Shown here one piece after another: positions 33,188-44,105 of a DNA stretch of 64,000 nt. The notes beneath the pieces were generated by a model. That model did not search any database, was not told the DNA's origin, and saw only the letters and a list, made by a program, of their open reading frames with translations. Each line of letters opens with the position of its first letter. Position 1 is the first letter of the stretch. This DNA comes from Acrasis kona (lineage: Eukaryota > Heterolobosea > Eutetramitea > Acrasida > Acrasidae): the NCBI GenBank assembly GCA_026419775.2, contig JAOPGA020000821.1, forward strand, positions 1 through 64,000. The letters run 5' to 3'. The translations under genes were made by a program, and so were the position numbers.

Positions 33188-35387
33188 TCATATGTTGAAT
33201 AAGAGATTACATTTTTGAGCTACTTGACTTATGCTCTGCTGGATTTCATTAATTTTCCTTTTTCTCCAAGTCGTCTTGTCACCAACTCCCACTTTGTTAT
33301 GAATTGGATTTGTGATGGAAGGCATCTCTTCGCGGAAATTAGCTTCATAAACTGCCTTGATAGCACTCATGACTGGTTCACTCTTAATTAATACGTTCAA
33401 CGTGTCAATATCAACATCGATCCATACATCGCCCTGTTCTAAATTCATCTTCTGATCTCCTTGTCCCTTCGGTAGCATGATTGTTACAAATAAAAAGTGT
33501 TTGATGTTATCCTCTACAAATCTCAACAAGTCTTCTCTTTCATTTGTACAGTTTTTGTTCAATGATTCATCATTTTTACCTCTGTTCATCTTGTAGCATT
33601 CTCTCACATTAGCCTGACTATTGTTTTTTCTGGTTGCGTAAGCCAAGTTCTTCCATTCCTTTCTGGGTCTACCCTGCAAATACAACTTGATGGCACCACC
33701 CACAAAAATATCGTCTTGTCTTGTGCAAAAGTCTAAACCACATTCATTTCTAATATCACAAACAATCCGCTTGTTGTTGTCAGGATCGCTGAGATGGTGG
33801 AGGGGATCATTTTGACCAATAAATTCATAGTTTTCCACCTGCACTTCATTCAACCATGCATATTGTTGCTGTTGAAAGAACTGCACTTTGTCTGCGTCTT
33901 TTACGATACCGTCTTTGGTGTACACATCACATTTTTGGATCATATCTTGAATAACACCTTGGTATGAAAATGCCGCGACAATAACGGGCTCCAACAACTT
34001 TCCTCTCATTGTATTATCGCGGTATCCCTTGAACATATCAAGAGCTCTATAAATGACGTTTTGTTCCTGAATAGATGTTTTGTAAACATCAAGTAGCACC
34101 TGTGGAACAATGTCAAAACAAATCATCTCCGCAACAACAAACAGCTTGGTCCCTTGGATTTCCTGTAGATGACACAGCCCCAATGCCATAAAATCCAGAT
34201 GATCATGCTTGGCCTCAAACTTAATCTCGTTTGTCATATCCATGGCGACACACAGATTGATGATCATGTTGAGAAGCCTTTCGCTACGTTCGTCTTGCAA
34301 CTTTTNGGTAATTGCGGTCGTCACAGATTTCTTCATCGTGTTGTATGATTGCTTCATGGCTGAAGTTAAGGCTTGTTCTTTTGTTGATGACCTTTGAACG
34401 ATAGTTGTGATACTGTTGAGGACACCCGTGGTCAATCTGAACCTTCCATTTAAATTCATAATTTCCTCGTTAAATTCTTCCTCTAGAATTTTTTCGCAAC
34501 CTTCGACGTTCAAATTGTCTCTTAAATATTGAACGGTGATTTGGGACGTAGCGTACAAATATTCAAAAACCAAGCGTAATTTGTTTTTGCCCTCACCGTG
34601 AGCACTCTCTGCAAGCCGCATTCCATTCAGACTAAAGCTGGTGCCTGCTTCTAAAATCACATCAAAAATGTCGAGCATATCATTTGTTTGACGCGCGATC
34701 GCAGTATAAAGTCCACGATGTTCTTTTGTTGAAGTTGAGGTGTAACTTAAGGTTATAAAACACAAAGAGTCGAACATACTAGTTTGATAGTGTGTCGTTG
34801 TACACGTTACATTCATCGAACGCAATTCCAATCTTAAACTTGTCTTGAGTGCAGGTGCGAATTTCTTGAGCAACCATTCTAATGAGCTGATTGTCGCTGT
34901 ATTTACAAAAGTCACCGAAATCGTTCTGGCATTGATACATGAGCTGCAGATAGTACCCGGATCTTCCGTTGAGCTGATCGAAAAAGAACATGCCGGGCGT
35001 CATATTTGGATACTTCTTCAGTAGACACAAAAGTGCTGCAAGTTTCAAAAAAAGGAAGAATTGTATGACCTTCGCTCCAATTTTCTCCTTTTTATCGCTC
35101 AAATGAATTCCATTCGTATAGTCGGTAGACGTCAACGCTACGCTGTTCATCTCTCTTTCAACCATTCCTACCATAAATGTACTGTAAAAATCCTTATCCT
35201 GAGGTCTCATGGCGGCGGTAAAGTATAGGATGAATCCTTGCGCTCCATACTCGGTGATTGTGTGTGTTTTTCCTGAATCACTCACACCCAAAAGAAGCGT
35301 GGGTAAGCAGGAGCCTTTTGGGTCTGTCTTCCAATAAGGTAGCAATTCTTCCTTGGGCTTCATTAGAGCGGAATATTGTAGTGCCAT
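33188..35387 (-). CDS. Second Crinkler/RHS-like P-loop protein
   Basis: Two exons (35387-34780 and 34745-33188, 34 nt intron) join in frame into about 721 residues, so it looks whole apart from one N at 34306. Walker A is LLLGVSDSGKTHTI and Walker B is IGIAFDECNV, the second spanning the region just before the intron. A helical middle follows (RLAESAHGEGKNKLRL). The C-terminal half has GLDFCTRQDDIFVGGAIKLYL, compatible with a PD-(D/E)xK-type nuclease site. It is clearly diverged from the 25414-28029 gene, so the two are not recent duplicates. The frame continues upstream of ATG 35387 for ~35 codons (KEDFGQFFRADVLFPYL) without an ATG, so a 5' exon is probably missing from this model. Confidence 0.7.
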
Positions 35388-35747
35388 CTCGTCCGATAAG
35401 TAAGGAAACAGAACATCAGCTCTGAAAAACTGTCCGAAGTCTTCTTTCTGTTTTTCAATGTTTGTTACATGTACTTGGCTCTGTACGGACTACTAATCCA
35501 ATTCTATGGTATATAAGGGACAAATATTGATCGGGACTATATTCAAATTGGTTTGTCATCGTCACAAGTGTCACTGTTGTAATTAGTTACAATGGATATT
35601 GATAGATCGTCAATTTGAATCTATTTATAATTAAATTAAATTAATCATGTCTTAATAAAGTAAAATCTAGATCAACCGCTTTAATTAGATGGATTTAAAT
35701 AGGCGCAAGAGAAATGATTCATAACAAAAAAAAGCAACAAACACAAC
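35388..35747. other. Spacer with probable 5' exon of the second Crinkler/RHS-like gene
   Basis: The first ~100 bp remain open on the minus strand and look coding (see the previous gene). The remainder is AT-rich, and serves as promoter for the 35748 gene on the plus strand. Confidence 0.4.
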
Positions 35748-36270
35748 ATGTACAACAACGGAATGAACGGAATGAACGGAATGAACGGAATGAACGGCTA
35801 TGGTATGCAAGGAAACATGATGGGCAATGGAATGAATGGAATGACTGATTTCAACCGCGATGGAATTCCTGACCAAATGCAAGGAGCTATGCCAGTCACA
35901 GACTACAACCACGATGGTATCCCAGACCAACTCCAACCAGGAATGATGGGCAATCGTGGAATGATGGGCAATGGAATGATGCAACCCGGAATGATGAACA
36001 ACGGAATGATGGGAAACGGAATGATGCAACCCGGAATGATGCACCGGAATGATGAACAACGGAATGATGAACAACGGAATGATGGGTCGCCCAGGTGGAA
36101 TGATGGGAAGAATTGATCTCGACCACAACGGCATCCCAGATAACATGCAGAAGGGCGGTATCGTTGGAGCTGCAATCACTGGATTTATGGGTGGTGACCG
36201 TAACAACAACGGAATCCCAGACGGCATCGAAAAGCACTTGCCAGGCCACAAGCACCACGGTTACTATTAA
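35748..36270 (+). CDS. Met/Asn/Gly-rich protein with four DxNxDGIPD-type motifs
   Basis: Begins with GMNGMNGMNGMNG repeats, then alternates Met-rich repeats (GMMGNGMMQPGMM) with four acidic motifs: DFNRDGIPD, DYNHDGIPD, DLDHNGIPD and DRNNNGIPD. The D-x-[ND]-x-[DN]-G spacing with IPD is that of thrombospondin-type-3/dockerin-like calcium loops. The C-terminus has a small Gly-rich hydrophobic stretch (GGIVGAAITGFMGG) and ends in a His/Lys tail. As read, the frame shifts inside the Met repeat near 36040: 35748-36116 gives motifs 1-2 and 36049-36270 gives motifs 3-4. The local sequence lacks two bases relative to the neighbouring CAACCCGGAATGATG unit. Whether this is an assembly slip, an allele or a real two-product gene is open. 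Function unknown; Ca2+ binding is inference. Confidence 0.6.
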
Positions 36271-37740
36271 ATTTTTGTATCAAAATAAATTAAGTTTGTA
36301 TAGTTGTTGACTTGATATCAGTTTTCTCCTCTTTTTTAGGTTGTTTGTTACAACAAGTAATAGGAGTAATATTCTTTAACCCTTTGGATAATCACACAAA
36401 AATCGAGTCAACTTGTCAATTTGAAAATTGGAATTAAGCTTGATTTCAAGGTAAATCCTTGATGATATAGTGTCTTTGACAAGACATTAAACACTATTCA
36501 GCCATATAAATATCATTTTCTTGAAGCTCTAATCCTGCCCTACTCGACACACCAATAATATCAATAAAAAGTAGCGGAAGTATGCATACTTCTCGGTTTT
36601 TTTCTGAGGTAAAAATGCATTTTTATTGCTGCAAACACCGTTAAATGACATTCTAAGAGTCTATTTTTTGGTGGGTTCAAAAGAGTTAAAGAAGCAGCAA
36701 GTTGCTAACGTCATGTATCAAACTTTGTTGTACATAATAGTTAAGGTTTATGGGATACTTAGTGCTTAATTAATAACACCCTTAAATGTGCTTTACTTAG
36801 AAGCTTGTTACGAACAGAGAGGAGAAAAAATGAGTAACTTAGTTTTGACCACATTTCATCGAAGAATCCACTCAATTTATAACCTAGAAAAAATAAGACG
36901 CGTAAGAGAAATTATGAGGAAATCCAAAATTATAATCATAAGATTAGTTTAATCATTAGAATCTACACAATCTCCACTCATATCAAACATAAATTATACA
37001 ACTACCAACACCAACACAACTGCTGAGGGATATTACCAAATAATTCCAGAGGTAATCACCTAAACATTAATTACCATCAATAGATTTGAAGTGATATAAT
37101 TAATGTAAAGACCACACTAGTTGAGATCAGTGATTATAATAACGTTGATTCCTTTTTTCAATATGGATAATCAATCACATACATGCCCTCAGATTCTATT
37201 GTTGTAGTTGGCTCTGGTGTAAGAGGACGAGATGTCCAAATGCCGCTGACTGTTCGTTTGTGAATAGTTCTTCGTTAGTTAAAAATAAATGAGAGGATCA
37301 AAATACTGTGTTTCAGTTTACTCTTTCAGGTGTACTTCGATGATTCTTCGTTATTGCATGTCATTACAATGTCCTGTAAATCTCGGTATTTTCTACCAAG
37401 CTTGATTCATGTGACGTTAGGCCTTGATCAGCAAAATGATTTTAATTTGGTTTAGTAATTCTAATCCGCTGCTTGAGGATTATTTTTTTCAAAGGACCTT
37501 TGACCTTATTTATGGACCCCACTTACCCTTTTGTGATGGTTATTAACCATAAAAATAAAATCACAACATTTACGGATATTATGGTTATTTTAGAACCGAA
37601 TCTCATCCGTCAGGTTGAGTAACAAATAGAGGCAGGCTACATACCATTTTGAGAACGCTTGGTTGACCCCACTAGAGTTCAAACCATAGGAGGCCGGCAG
37701 AGTAATATTATATAACCCACAGCCGCTCGTATTGAATTAA
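36271..37740. other. 1.47 kb gene-free stretch
   Basis: AT-rich. I found no frame, tRNA-like fold, transposon protein or long repeat. It contains the promoter of the histidine kinase at its right end. Confidence 0.5.
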
Positions 37741-40700
37741 ATGATGTCTAGGCACAACATTTCGGACAATATCAATACAGTCCCTGATTCCCAACTCAAT
37801 ATTGATGTAGTAGAGGACGCAATACCGCGGAATGTAGAAGAACAAACAATAGAGGTCATAGACCCGCCCGTATCTATAACAAACCCCCCAGATATCTACT
37901 CGCAATCGAAGTCCTCAACAATAATAAATAGCGGAAACAATAATTATAACGATGACATGTCCCGAGATAATCGTAGCCAGGGAGTGACAAGTATAGTATC
38001 ACAGTTAAGAGCTTTTTATAATTTGGTTCTGCACCGACTACCGAACTCTTTGACTCAAATTAATTTTATTGAACATCACTTGTTCAAAGCCCACTACAAA
38101 ATTAAGGATAGGCAGACCCGTATATATGTTGCGTTCTTATCTTTGTTCTTTATATTCTTTTTCGTGTATAATACCTTTGGAACACTTTTCGTGGTCATCA
38201 AGCTCCAACTGTTCAGCATATATGGGATAGCAAACATGGTATGTGGATCGCACTTTAATCTTTTTAACATGTTTCAGATATGGTCCGTACTTTTATACCT
38301 GCTGCTTCGGACGAAATACTTTGAATTCGTTAGGTCCTTGGCCATCGTACTATTTACGCTCACACCGTTCGTCATGGCCTCCCTGACCACGAGGTATCAA
38401 AATAACGTTGATTGTACAGGGACTTGTATAACGGACTTTAGTTTGGTGACTTTTAGTTTAGACTTTCCAGCCAGCGTCAACACCATCAATGTCGGCGCCA
38501 TTCCCTACTATGCAAGATTATTTCAACAGCAGTCAGTAGATTTAATCCTGATTCTTCCCATGTTGTTGGCAGCCATGACTTTTGCACCCGTCATGATCTT
38601 TTTGATCTACTTGTTTAGTTTCTTCTTGATATCCATTCAACCCATATGGCTCAACTCTGTCCTCAACGTTCCCTACATGGACTACATTGTGAATGAGTTC
38701 ATGACTGCGCTGCCGTTCATTGTTCTGGTCCACTTGATATCCTATCTACACTACATTGACATGTCACAGATAAGAGAAGTCGAAAGACGCATGACAAGCA
38801 TCATGGCCATCACCACCGAAGCCATCGTGGTCCAGGACAAGCACGGATCCATCATTGACGTGAATCCAAGCTTCCAAAAGATATTTGGATACAATCACAA
38901 ACAAGCCAAGACGCTTTCGTTGGAAGATTTTTTAGACTTTACCGTACACGTGGATCCGAACAATCTAAAAACAACAAACAGCTCTTCAGGAGAGACCAAC
39001 AAAAGGAACGCAAAGAGCAGTTACCAAAAAGCAGATCAATCGAGTCACGAAACCAACGGAGATCAATCGGCTCGCAAAGGAACCAACAATTCGGTACGCA
39101 CGCACATGGATCCAAGAAGAATTAATTCGTGGTGGAACTGCTTGGGAGTTTCTTCGTCAGGACATTTATTCCCGGTGGAAGTCGTGTTCAAGAAGCAAGA
39201 ATACATGGGAAGGGACGTCGACGTGTTCGTGATTCGCGATCTCACCCAACGGTCAGAAATACAAAAACATTTAACGGAAGCAACGGACGCCAAGAACGAA
39301 TTACAATCGCGCACAAAGTTCTTTGCCATGGTCAGTCACGATCTAAAGACGCCGCTCAATTCAATCTATTTGATCGCTCAACGATTGTTGGAAACATCAG
39401 GTGGCGGAAGCGACGATGCGGTGGAACATTTATCGTCGCCCAGCAACAATGCCTACAACAACAACAACAACAACAAGGACTCTGATTCGGAGGGAAGCAA
39501 GAGAGAACAACGAGAATTGATTCACATGATCACGTATAGTTGCAAAATTCTAAGCAACATTATCAAGGACATTTTATTCAGCAGCAAATTGGACTCTGGT
39601 AATTTGAGCTTGGACAAGGTTCGATTCAGCATGAAGAAGGCAGTGGAGCAAGTGGTGCTCATCTCGTCCGTGACCGCTCTCAAGAGAGGAATCGACGTCG
39701 CGCTGCTGATCGACGTCAGCAAACAAGCCATCAAGCTGCCCAACATTATGTACGGAGACGTCAGCAAGTTCCAACAAATCTTGACCAATCTGATGGGCAA
39801 CGCGATCAAATTCACCGAAAGAGGAAGCGTGACCGTTCGAGTCAGCGTCAAGGAACGCATCGGCAATCAAGTAAGAGTGGCGGTGGCCATCAAGGACACG
39901 GGCATAGGAATAAGCAAAGCAAAAGTACCGCAGCTATTCAAAATGTTCAGCCGAGTGCACGAAGATCGCAAATTCGAAGGAACGGGATTAGGTCTCGCCA
40001 TTTGCAAGAATCTCGTATCGCTCATGAGCGGCGAAATTGGAGTCAAATCGCGCGTCAACGAAGGAAGCGAATTCTGGTTCAGCGTCCTGTTCCAAACCAG
40101 TCAAGAAAAGTTGAAATTCCCCGTGGGCGCGAGCAACATTCTCAAAAGAAGGGGCACCACCGAAACGACGGATAGCGACGGAGAGAGAAGAGCCAGCTTG
40201 TTGGAAGATAACAAATCCAACACCAGCGGCGACGATTCCGATCAGGAAGGAATCAACAACAACAACGAAGACGACGACGAATCAGAAAAGAACAAGTTGC
40301 AATATTCGGACATTCATGATTACGTGAACAAGCACATGAAGGGAACGGTCATGTTGATCATTTACAATTCGGAAATCGTGAGGGACATTACGAGACGATA
40401 CATGATTAGTTTCGGAGTGGAATGTTGTTTCGTGAAGAATAGCGAAGGAATCATGAAGGATGCAGAAAGCTTGCGGAGCGGACTGTACGAAACGTTATAC
40501 GGCGGATCCAAAAAGAGCACCATCAGCAGCAAGAGGAGCAAGTGGTTGGTTCAAAAACCAATCAGCACCGTGTTGATCGACGATAATGTGTTTTGGAATC
40601 ACAACCATGCGTTTCAGAATCAACAATTGAATTTGTTCGATTCCAATTCTTCTGGCGCCAACAATGCATCCAACGGCGCATCTTCGAACGGGTCCAATTC

Positions 40701-42225
40701 GAATCACGATCGAGACGTGGATCCTAATAATTTATTTAATTCTCACTCGGTCGATCCCAAACAATCGGCCAGTCAATTGGTGAGGAGATCTTCTCACACG
40801 TTCATGTTCGAACGAGTGGGCAAGCTCATGAACAAATTAAAAGTTTTGATCTACAATCACAATTTGAAATGCGACGGTCAATTGCAGGAACATATTCAAT
40901 ACGTGTGTGCCTATCATCAATTCGACATTCACAAGTTCCATCAACAACAACAATTCGAAACGTTCAATGCATCCTTCAGGAAACCATTGCTCTTGTCCAC
41001 GGTGGAAAAAATGTTCAGGGACATGGCAGCGAGCGTCAAGAAGAGGGACACTCAGTCCATGCAAGATAAACAATTCATGACCGGCGATCAATTGGTGAGC
41101 GGATCGGGTCCTTCCTTCTTGACCATTCCTGCTCAGCGATACGCCTTGTCCAGGAAGAGAATGAGCCTGCAGCCGAGAGACGAGGCCATCCTACCGCCGC
41201 TGTATCCGCGCAATCAACAATTGCTCACCGGCGATCTGGACGAGGACGTGGACGAGATGAGCGACGTGGCCATCGTACAGAACGAAGAAATGTTCAGCAA
41301 TTACAAGTTCCCGTTACGAAGGGAATCCAACGACATGAACGTTACGTTCGGCGCCATGCCCGCCACGTCGTTGACCGATCAACAAAACATGTACAAAAAA
41401 CAATTAGCCGTTGATTTGAGCGGTTATCGTAAATCGAGCAGTCCAGCCATCTTCCACATTGATCCGAGACGTAATCAACAACAGTTGAAAGCAATCAGTC
41501 CGCCCATGCTATCGTTCCAGAATAACGCTCAGTCGCGGTCGAGCAACGATTTGACTCGCATGATGAATGCACCGCTGCCGCTGCCCGCTCAACGCACGCC
41601 GCCACCACCAAACACCTATCCATCCACATCGACTCAAGAAATGGACATGCAACAAGGCATAGCAACGGCGTCGTCGTCGTCGTCGTCGTCGACATCTGAA
41701 GTGGTGTCGTCGTCTTCTGCTGCTGCTGCTGCTGCTGCTACGAGCAGCGATGTGTTGGAATTGAACGTGATCGTCGCCGATGATAACCTGCTCAACAGAA
41801 AGATTATAATGGGTATTGTACAGAGATGTAACATTGTTGACAGCGGCAACAACGTGAAGCACGGTCTGCTGGAAGTGATACGCAAGCACAAGATTAAATC
41901 GCTAAAGGTGACGCCCACGCCCGCCGAGCACGGTCAGAAGGTGTTGAACATTATTAACGAGAATCAATCGTCCAAATTTGATTTGATCTTTATGGATGTT
42001 CACATGGACGTGATGGATGGGATCGAATCTACAAAGAAGATTAGATGTGGCGAAGTTGGCAAGGACGATCACGTGATGATTGTCGGAGTGACTGGTGCCG
42101 ATAATGCCGAGGAGGAGTGCATTCAGGCGGGTATGGATGACGTGCTGCCGAAACCTACGCCTATTCCCAGGCTGCACGAAACGATTGCAAAGGTGATTGC
42201 TAAAAGAATGGAATCTAAGAACTAA
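37741..42225 (+). CDS. Membrane hybrid histidine kinase (PAS-HisKA-HATPase-REC)
   Basis: Two-component sensor: autophosphorylates a His, passes phosphate to its own receiver Asp, then presumably to an HPt protein. 1494 residues, one exon. Residues ~128-345 hold about six membrane spans. A PAS domain follows (VVQDKHGSIIDVNPSFQKIFG) with a Ser/Thr-rich insert. The H-box FFAMVSHDLKTPLNS puts the phospho-His at about residue 533, with an Asn/Ser insert after it. HATPase: LTNLMGNAIKFTERG (N box), DTGIGIS (G1) and GTGLGLAICKNLV (G2). Residues ~870-1100 look like a degenerate receiver (VMLIIYNSEIVRD, STVLIDDN) with long Asn/Ser/Gln inserts. The true receiver is C-terminal (1341-1490): IVADDNLLNRKI, phospho-Asp ~1419 in LIFMDVHMDVMDG, conserved Lys in LPKPTP. 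Coding sequence from ~38.8 kb on is visibly richer in G+C than its surroundings. Start ATG 37741 opens the frame. Confidence 0.93.
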   Translation: MMSRHNISDNINTVPDSQLNIDVVEDAIPRNVEEQTIEVIDPPVSITNPPDIYSQSKSSTIINSGNNNYNDDMSRDNRSQGVTSIVSQLRAFYNLVLHRLPNSLTQINFIEHHLFKAHYKIKDRQTRIYVAFLSLFFIFFFVYNTFGTLFVVIKLQLFSIYGIANMVCGSHFNLFNMFQIWSVLLYLLLRTKYFEFVRSLAIVLFTLTPFVMASLTTRYQNNVDCTGTCITDFSLVTFSLDFPASVNTINVGAIPYYARLFQQQSVDLILILPMLLAAMTFAPVMIFLIYLFSFFLISIQPIWLNSVLNVPYMDYIVNEFMTALPFIVLVHLISYLHYIDMSQIREVERRMTSIMAITTEAIVVQDKHGSIIDVNPSFQKIFGYNHKQAKTLSLEDFLDFTVHVDPNNLKTTNSSSGETNKRNAKSSYQKADQSSHETNGDQSARKGTNNSVRTHMDPRRINSWWNCLGVSSSGHLFPVEVVFKKQEYMGRDVDVFVIRDLTQRSEIQKHLTEATDAKNELQSRTKFFAMVSHDLKTPLNSIYLIAQRLLETSGGGSDDAVEHLSSPSNNAYNNNNNNKDSDSEGSKREQRELIHMITYSCKILSNIIKDILFSSKLDSGNLSLDKVRFSMKKAVEQVVLISSVTALKRGIDVALLIDVSKQAIKLPNIMYGDVSKFQQILTNLMGNAIKFTERGSVTVRVSVKERIGNQVRVAVAIKDTGIGISKAKVPQLFKMFSRVHEDRKFEGTGLGLAICKNLVSLMSGEIGVKSRVNEGSEFWFSVLFQTSQEKLKFPVGASNILKRRGTTETTDSDGERRASLLEDNKSNTSGDDSDQEGINNNNEDDDESEKNKLQYSDIHDYVNKHMKGTVMLIIYNSEIVRDITRRYMISFGVECCFVKNSEGIMKDAESLRSGLYETLYGGSKKSTISSKRSKWLVQKPISTVLIDDNVFWNHNHAFQNQQLNLFDSNSSGANNASNGASSNGSNSNHDRDVDPNNLFNSHSVDPKQSASQLVRRSSHTFMFERVGKLMNKLKVLIYNHNLKCDGQLQEHIQYVCAYHQFDIHKFHQQQQFETFNASFRKPLLLSTVEKMFRDMAASVKKRDTQSMQDKQFMTGDQLVSGSGPSFLTIPAQRYALSRKRMSLQPRDEAILPPLYPRNQQLLTGDLDEDVDEMSDVAIVQNEEMFSNYKFPLRRESNDMNVTFGAMPATSLTDQQNMYKKQLAVDLSGYRKSSSPAIFHIDPRRNQQQLKAISPPMLSFQNNAQSRSSNDLTRMMNAPLPLPAQRTPPPPNTYPSTSTQEMDMQQGIATASSSSSSSTSEVVSSSSAAAAAAATSSDVLELNVIVADDNLLNRKIIMGIVQRCNIVDSGNNVKHGLLEVIRKHKIKSLKVTPTPAEHGQKVLNIINENQSSKFDLIFMDVHMDVMDGIESTKKIRCGEVGKDDHVMIVGVTGADNAEEECIQAGMDDVLPKPTPIPRLHETIAKVIAKRMESKN

Positions 42226-42257
42226 ACTTGTACAAATTAAAAATCACATTTTATCTC

Positions 42258-44060
42258 TTAAAAATGACTAAAGCTTCCTTTGCTTGGTAGGTTCTTTGAC
42301 GCTAGTATTTTTGATTTTGTTGGTTGTTTGATCTTGTTGGTTCTGTAGAATTGTAGAGCCTTTTCTCTTTGGAATACGCTGATGGCTGCAGGCGATACGC
42401 TCTTTTCTGGAGATGGTTCTGGAGTGGTGCGTGTTTCTTCTGTGGTTGGAGAGTTGGCTCCCATGCTCAGGTGATATCGGCTGGNTCTGTTTGGTGGTGT
42501 GTTGTGTAAAAGTGTCAAGTTTTGAGGACTGGATTGTTGTCTTAGCAGGGCGCTATTGAGGATGGTTGGTGTGCCGTTCATCAAGGTCTCATAGTTATTT
42601 AGCGTGAACTGGCTATCGTTGTGTGCCATATCGCTACCGCTCGTGTCGTCTTTGAAATCATGGCTGTCTGTGATGAATACGCTAGCGTTGCTGTGTGTTG
42701 TGTTGTTCAACATGTGTACATTTTCCAAATCTTCCAATGTCATGTAGTCATTTGGTAAGATGCTTGGTTGATTGGCGAGTTTTTCAAAATCACACACTAG
42801 CTTTGCCCACCATTTATCATTTCTATCCAACCTTCTTTCTACGTACTCCCTCATGTTATGAACGGCATTCAGATAAGTTTCTCTTTGTCTCATTCTGTCA
42901 AGTACAGCTGCTCTCTTATGTATAGCTCGCTTCTTGGATATGGCTTCGCTTTCCTTCTTGTTGTTGGAAGGCGATGCAGGGTATTTTGGTCTATCCCATG
43001 GATCCTGAGCTTTATCCTCGACTGGATCGGTTTGTGCACTAGATTCAGCGTAACCCTCTGGGTCTAGCTGGTCATCCAACTCGAGTATTTCATCTAAAAG
43101 CTGGTCGAGGTCCAAATACTGGTTGTTTACAAATGGTTGAATTTGTGAATCTCTTATAACCAAAAGCGCGACATTATCTAAAAACGACCTAAGATATTTT
43201 TTAAACTCAATAGACGCATCCTTGAGCGCTTGTATTGTTGGTTTGATTTGCTCCGATCTGCTAACGAAAATGTTCAAATCTAATTCCAACTCCCTTTCTC
43301 TTTCCTAATTGATTTTTAACCATGTCAAAGCTGACTTGTGACTTACAGTTTTTTCAGGTTTGTAATTTTCATGTCCAAACAACTTCTTCTTTAGAGCAGC
43401 AACCTCTTTTTCTTGCGCCTTTTGAACTTGCTTTGGTGACATTGTGGCATCATGAGCTTTCTTGTACTGACTAAGGCGATATAAATGAATGTCCAACTCT
43501 CTGGCCAATACATTTTTCTCTTCTCTCAACTTTTTATTTTCAAGAACTAAAGTATGTTGTTCCTGTCTTAACCTTTCGTTTTCCACGCGTATGTCGGCTG
43601 AGTCTGTTAACAGCTGCTCTGCTTGAGAGCGGAATTTTTCTACGTCCTCAACCGCTGAGTGTTGATATTCTTTCATCTTCTCCAATCGTAGTTGAGCTCT
43701 TAACATGTCACTGTGAGACCGTTGCGCGTCTTGTTTTAATGATTCGACTTGCTCTCTCAAAAGAACATTATCATCTTTCAGCTGAAAAATTTCCTCCAAT
43801 TTTTCCTTTATCATATTTTTGAAGTAGTTTGATACATTGTCCTTAACGTTTTCTATCTCTTCGTGGAACTTTTTTCTCGTCAATTGACTTTCTACTTGTA
43901 TTTCTTTTAATCTAACTTGCTGAAGCAAAATAGTCTTTGCGGCACTTTGTTGTATATCTATGTCACCCTTTGATATTGACTCTGCTATCTCTGTTTCATA
44001 ATCCTCATAATCGCTAGAATCATAAACGGAATCTTCCTCCTGTTCACTTTGGTGGTCCAT
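42258..44060 (-). CDS. Coiled-coil protein, unrecognised family
   Basis: Two exons (44060-43347, 43304-42258; 42 nt intron, phase 0) join into 586 residues; the join reads YKPEKT-ERERELELDL, continuing the helical pattern. The first exon is acidic then almost entirely heptad-like (LREQVESLKQDAQRS, EKMKEYQHSAVEDVEKF). The second holds a helical WW-containing segment (RNDKWWAKLVCDFEKL) and a Ser/Thr/Pro/Asn-rich tail. One N at 42485 leaves a residue undetermined. Likely structural (cytoskeletal or centrosomal), but that is inference from composition. Start at ATG 44060; 45 bp divergent gap to the LRR gene, and 32 bp convergent gap to the histidine kinase. Confidence 0.75.
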
Positions 44061-44105
44061 AATCGCTTTTGCACTAGTAACGGAGTCCAGTTGACTGTTT
44101 AGCAA
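44061..44105. promoter_or_regulatory. 45 bp bidirectional promoter
   Basis: Only 45 bp lie between the ATGs of the coiled-coil gene (minus) and the LRR gene (plus), so transcription of both must start within or very near these bases. No element is identified. Confidence 0.5.

Noticed and set aside
35748-36258. Minus-strand frames rich in His/Ser/Phe opposite the DGIPD gene
   Set aside because: They are complements of the Met/Asn/Gly repeats.
41495-41918. Minus-strand frames near the end of the histidine kinase
   Set aside because: Shadows of the Ser/Ala homopolymer-encoding repeats.
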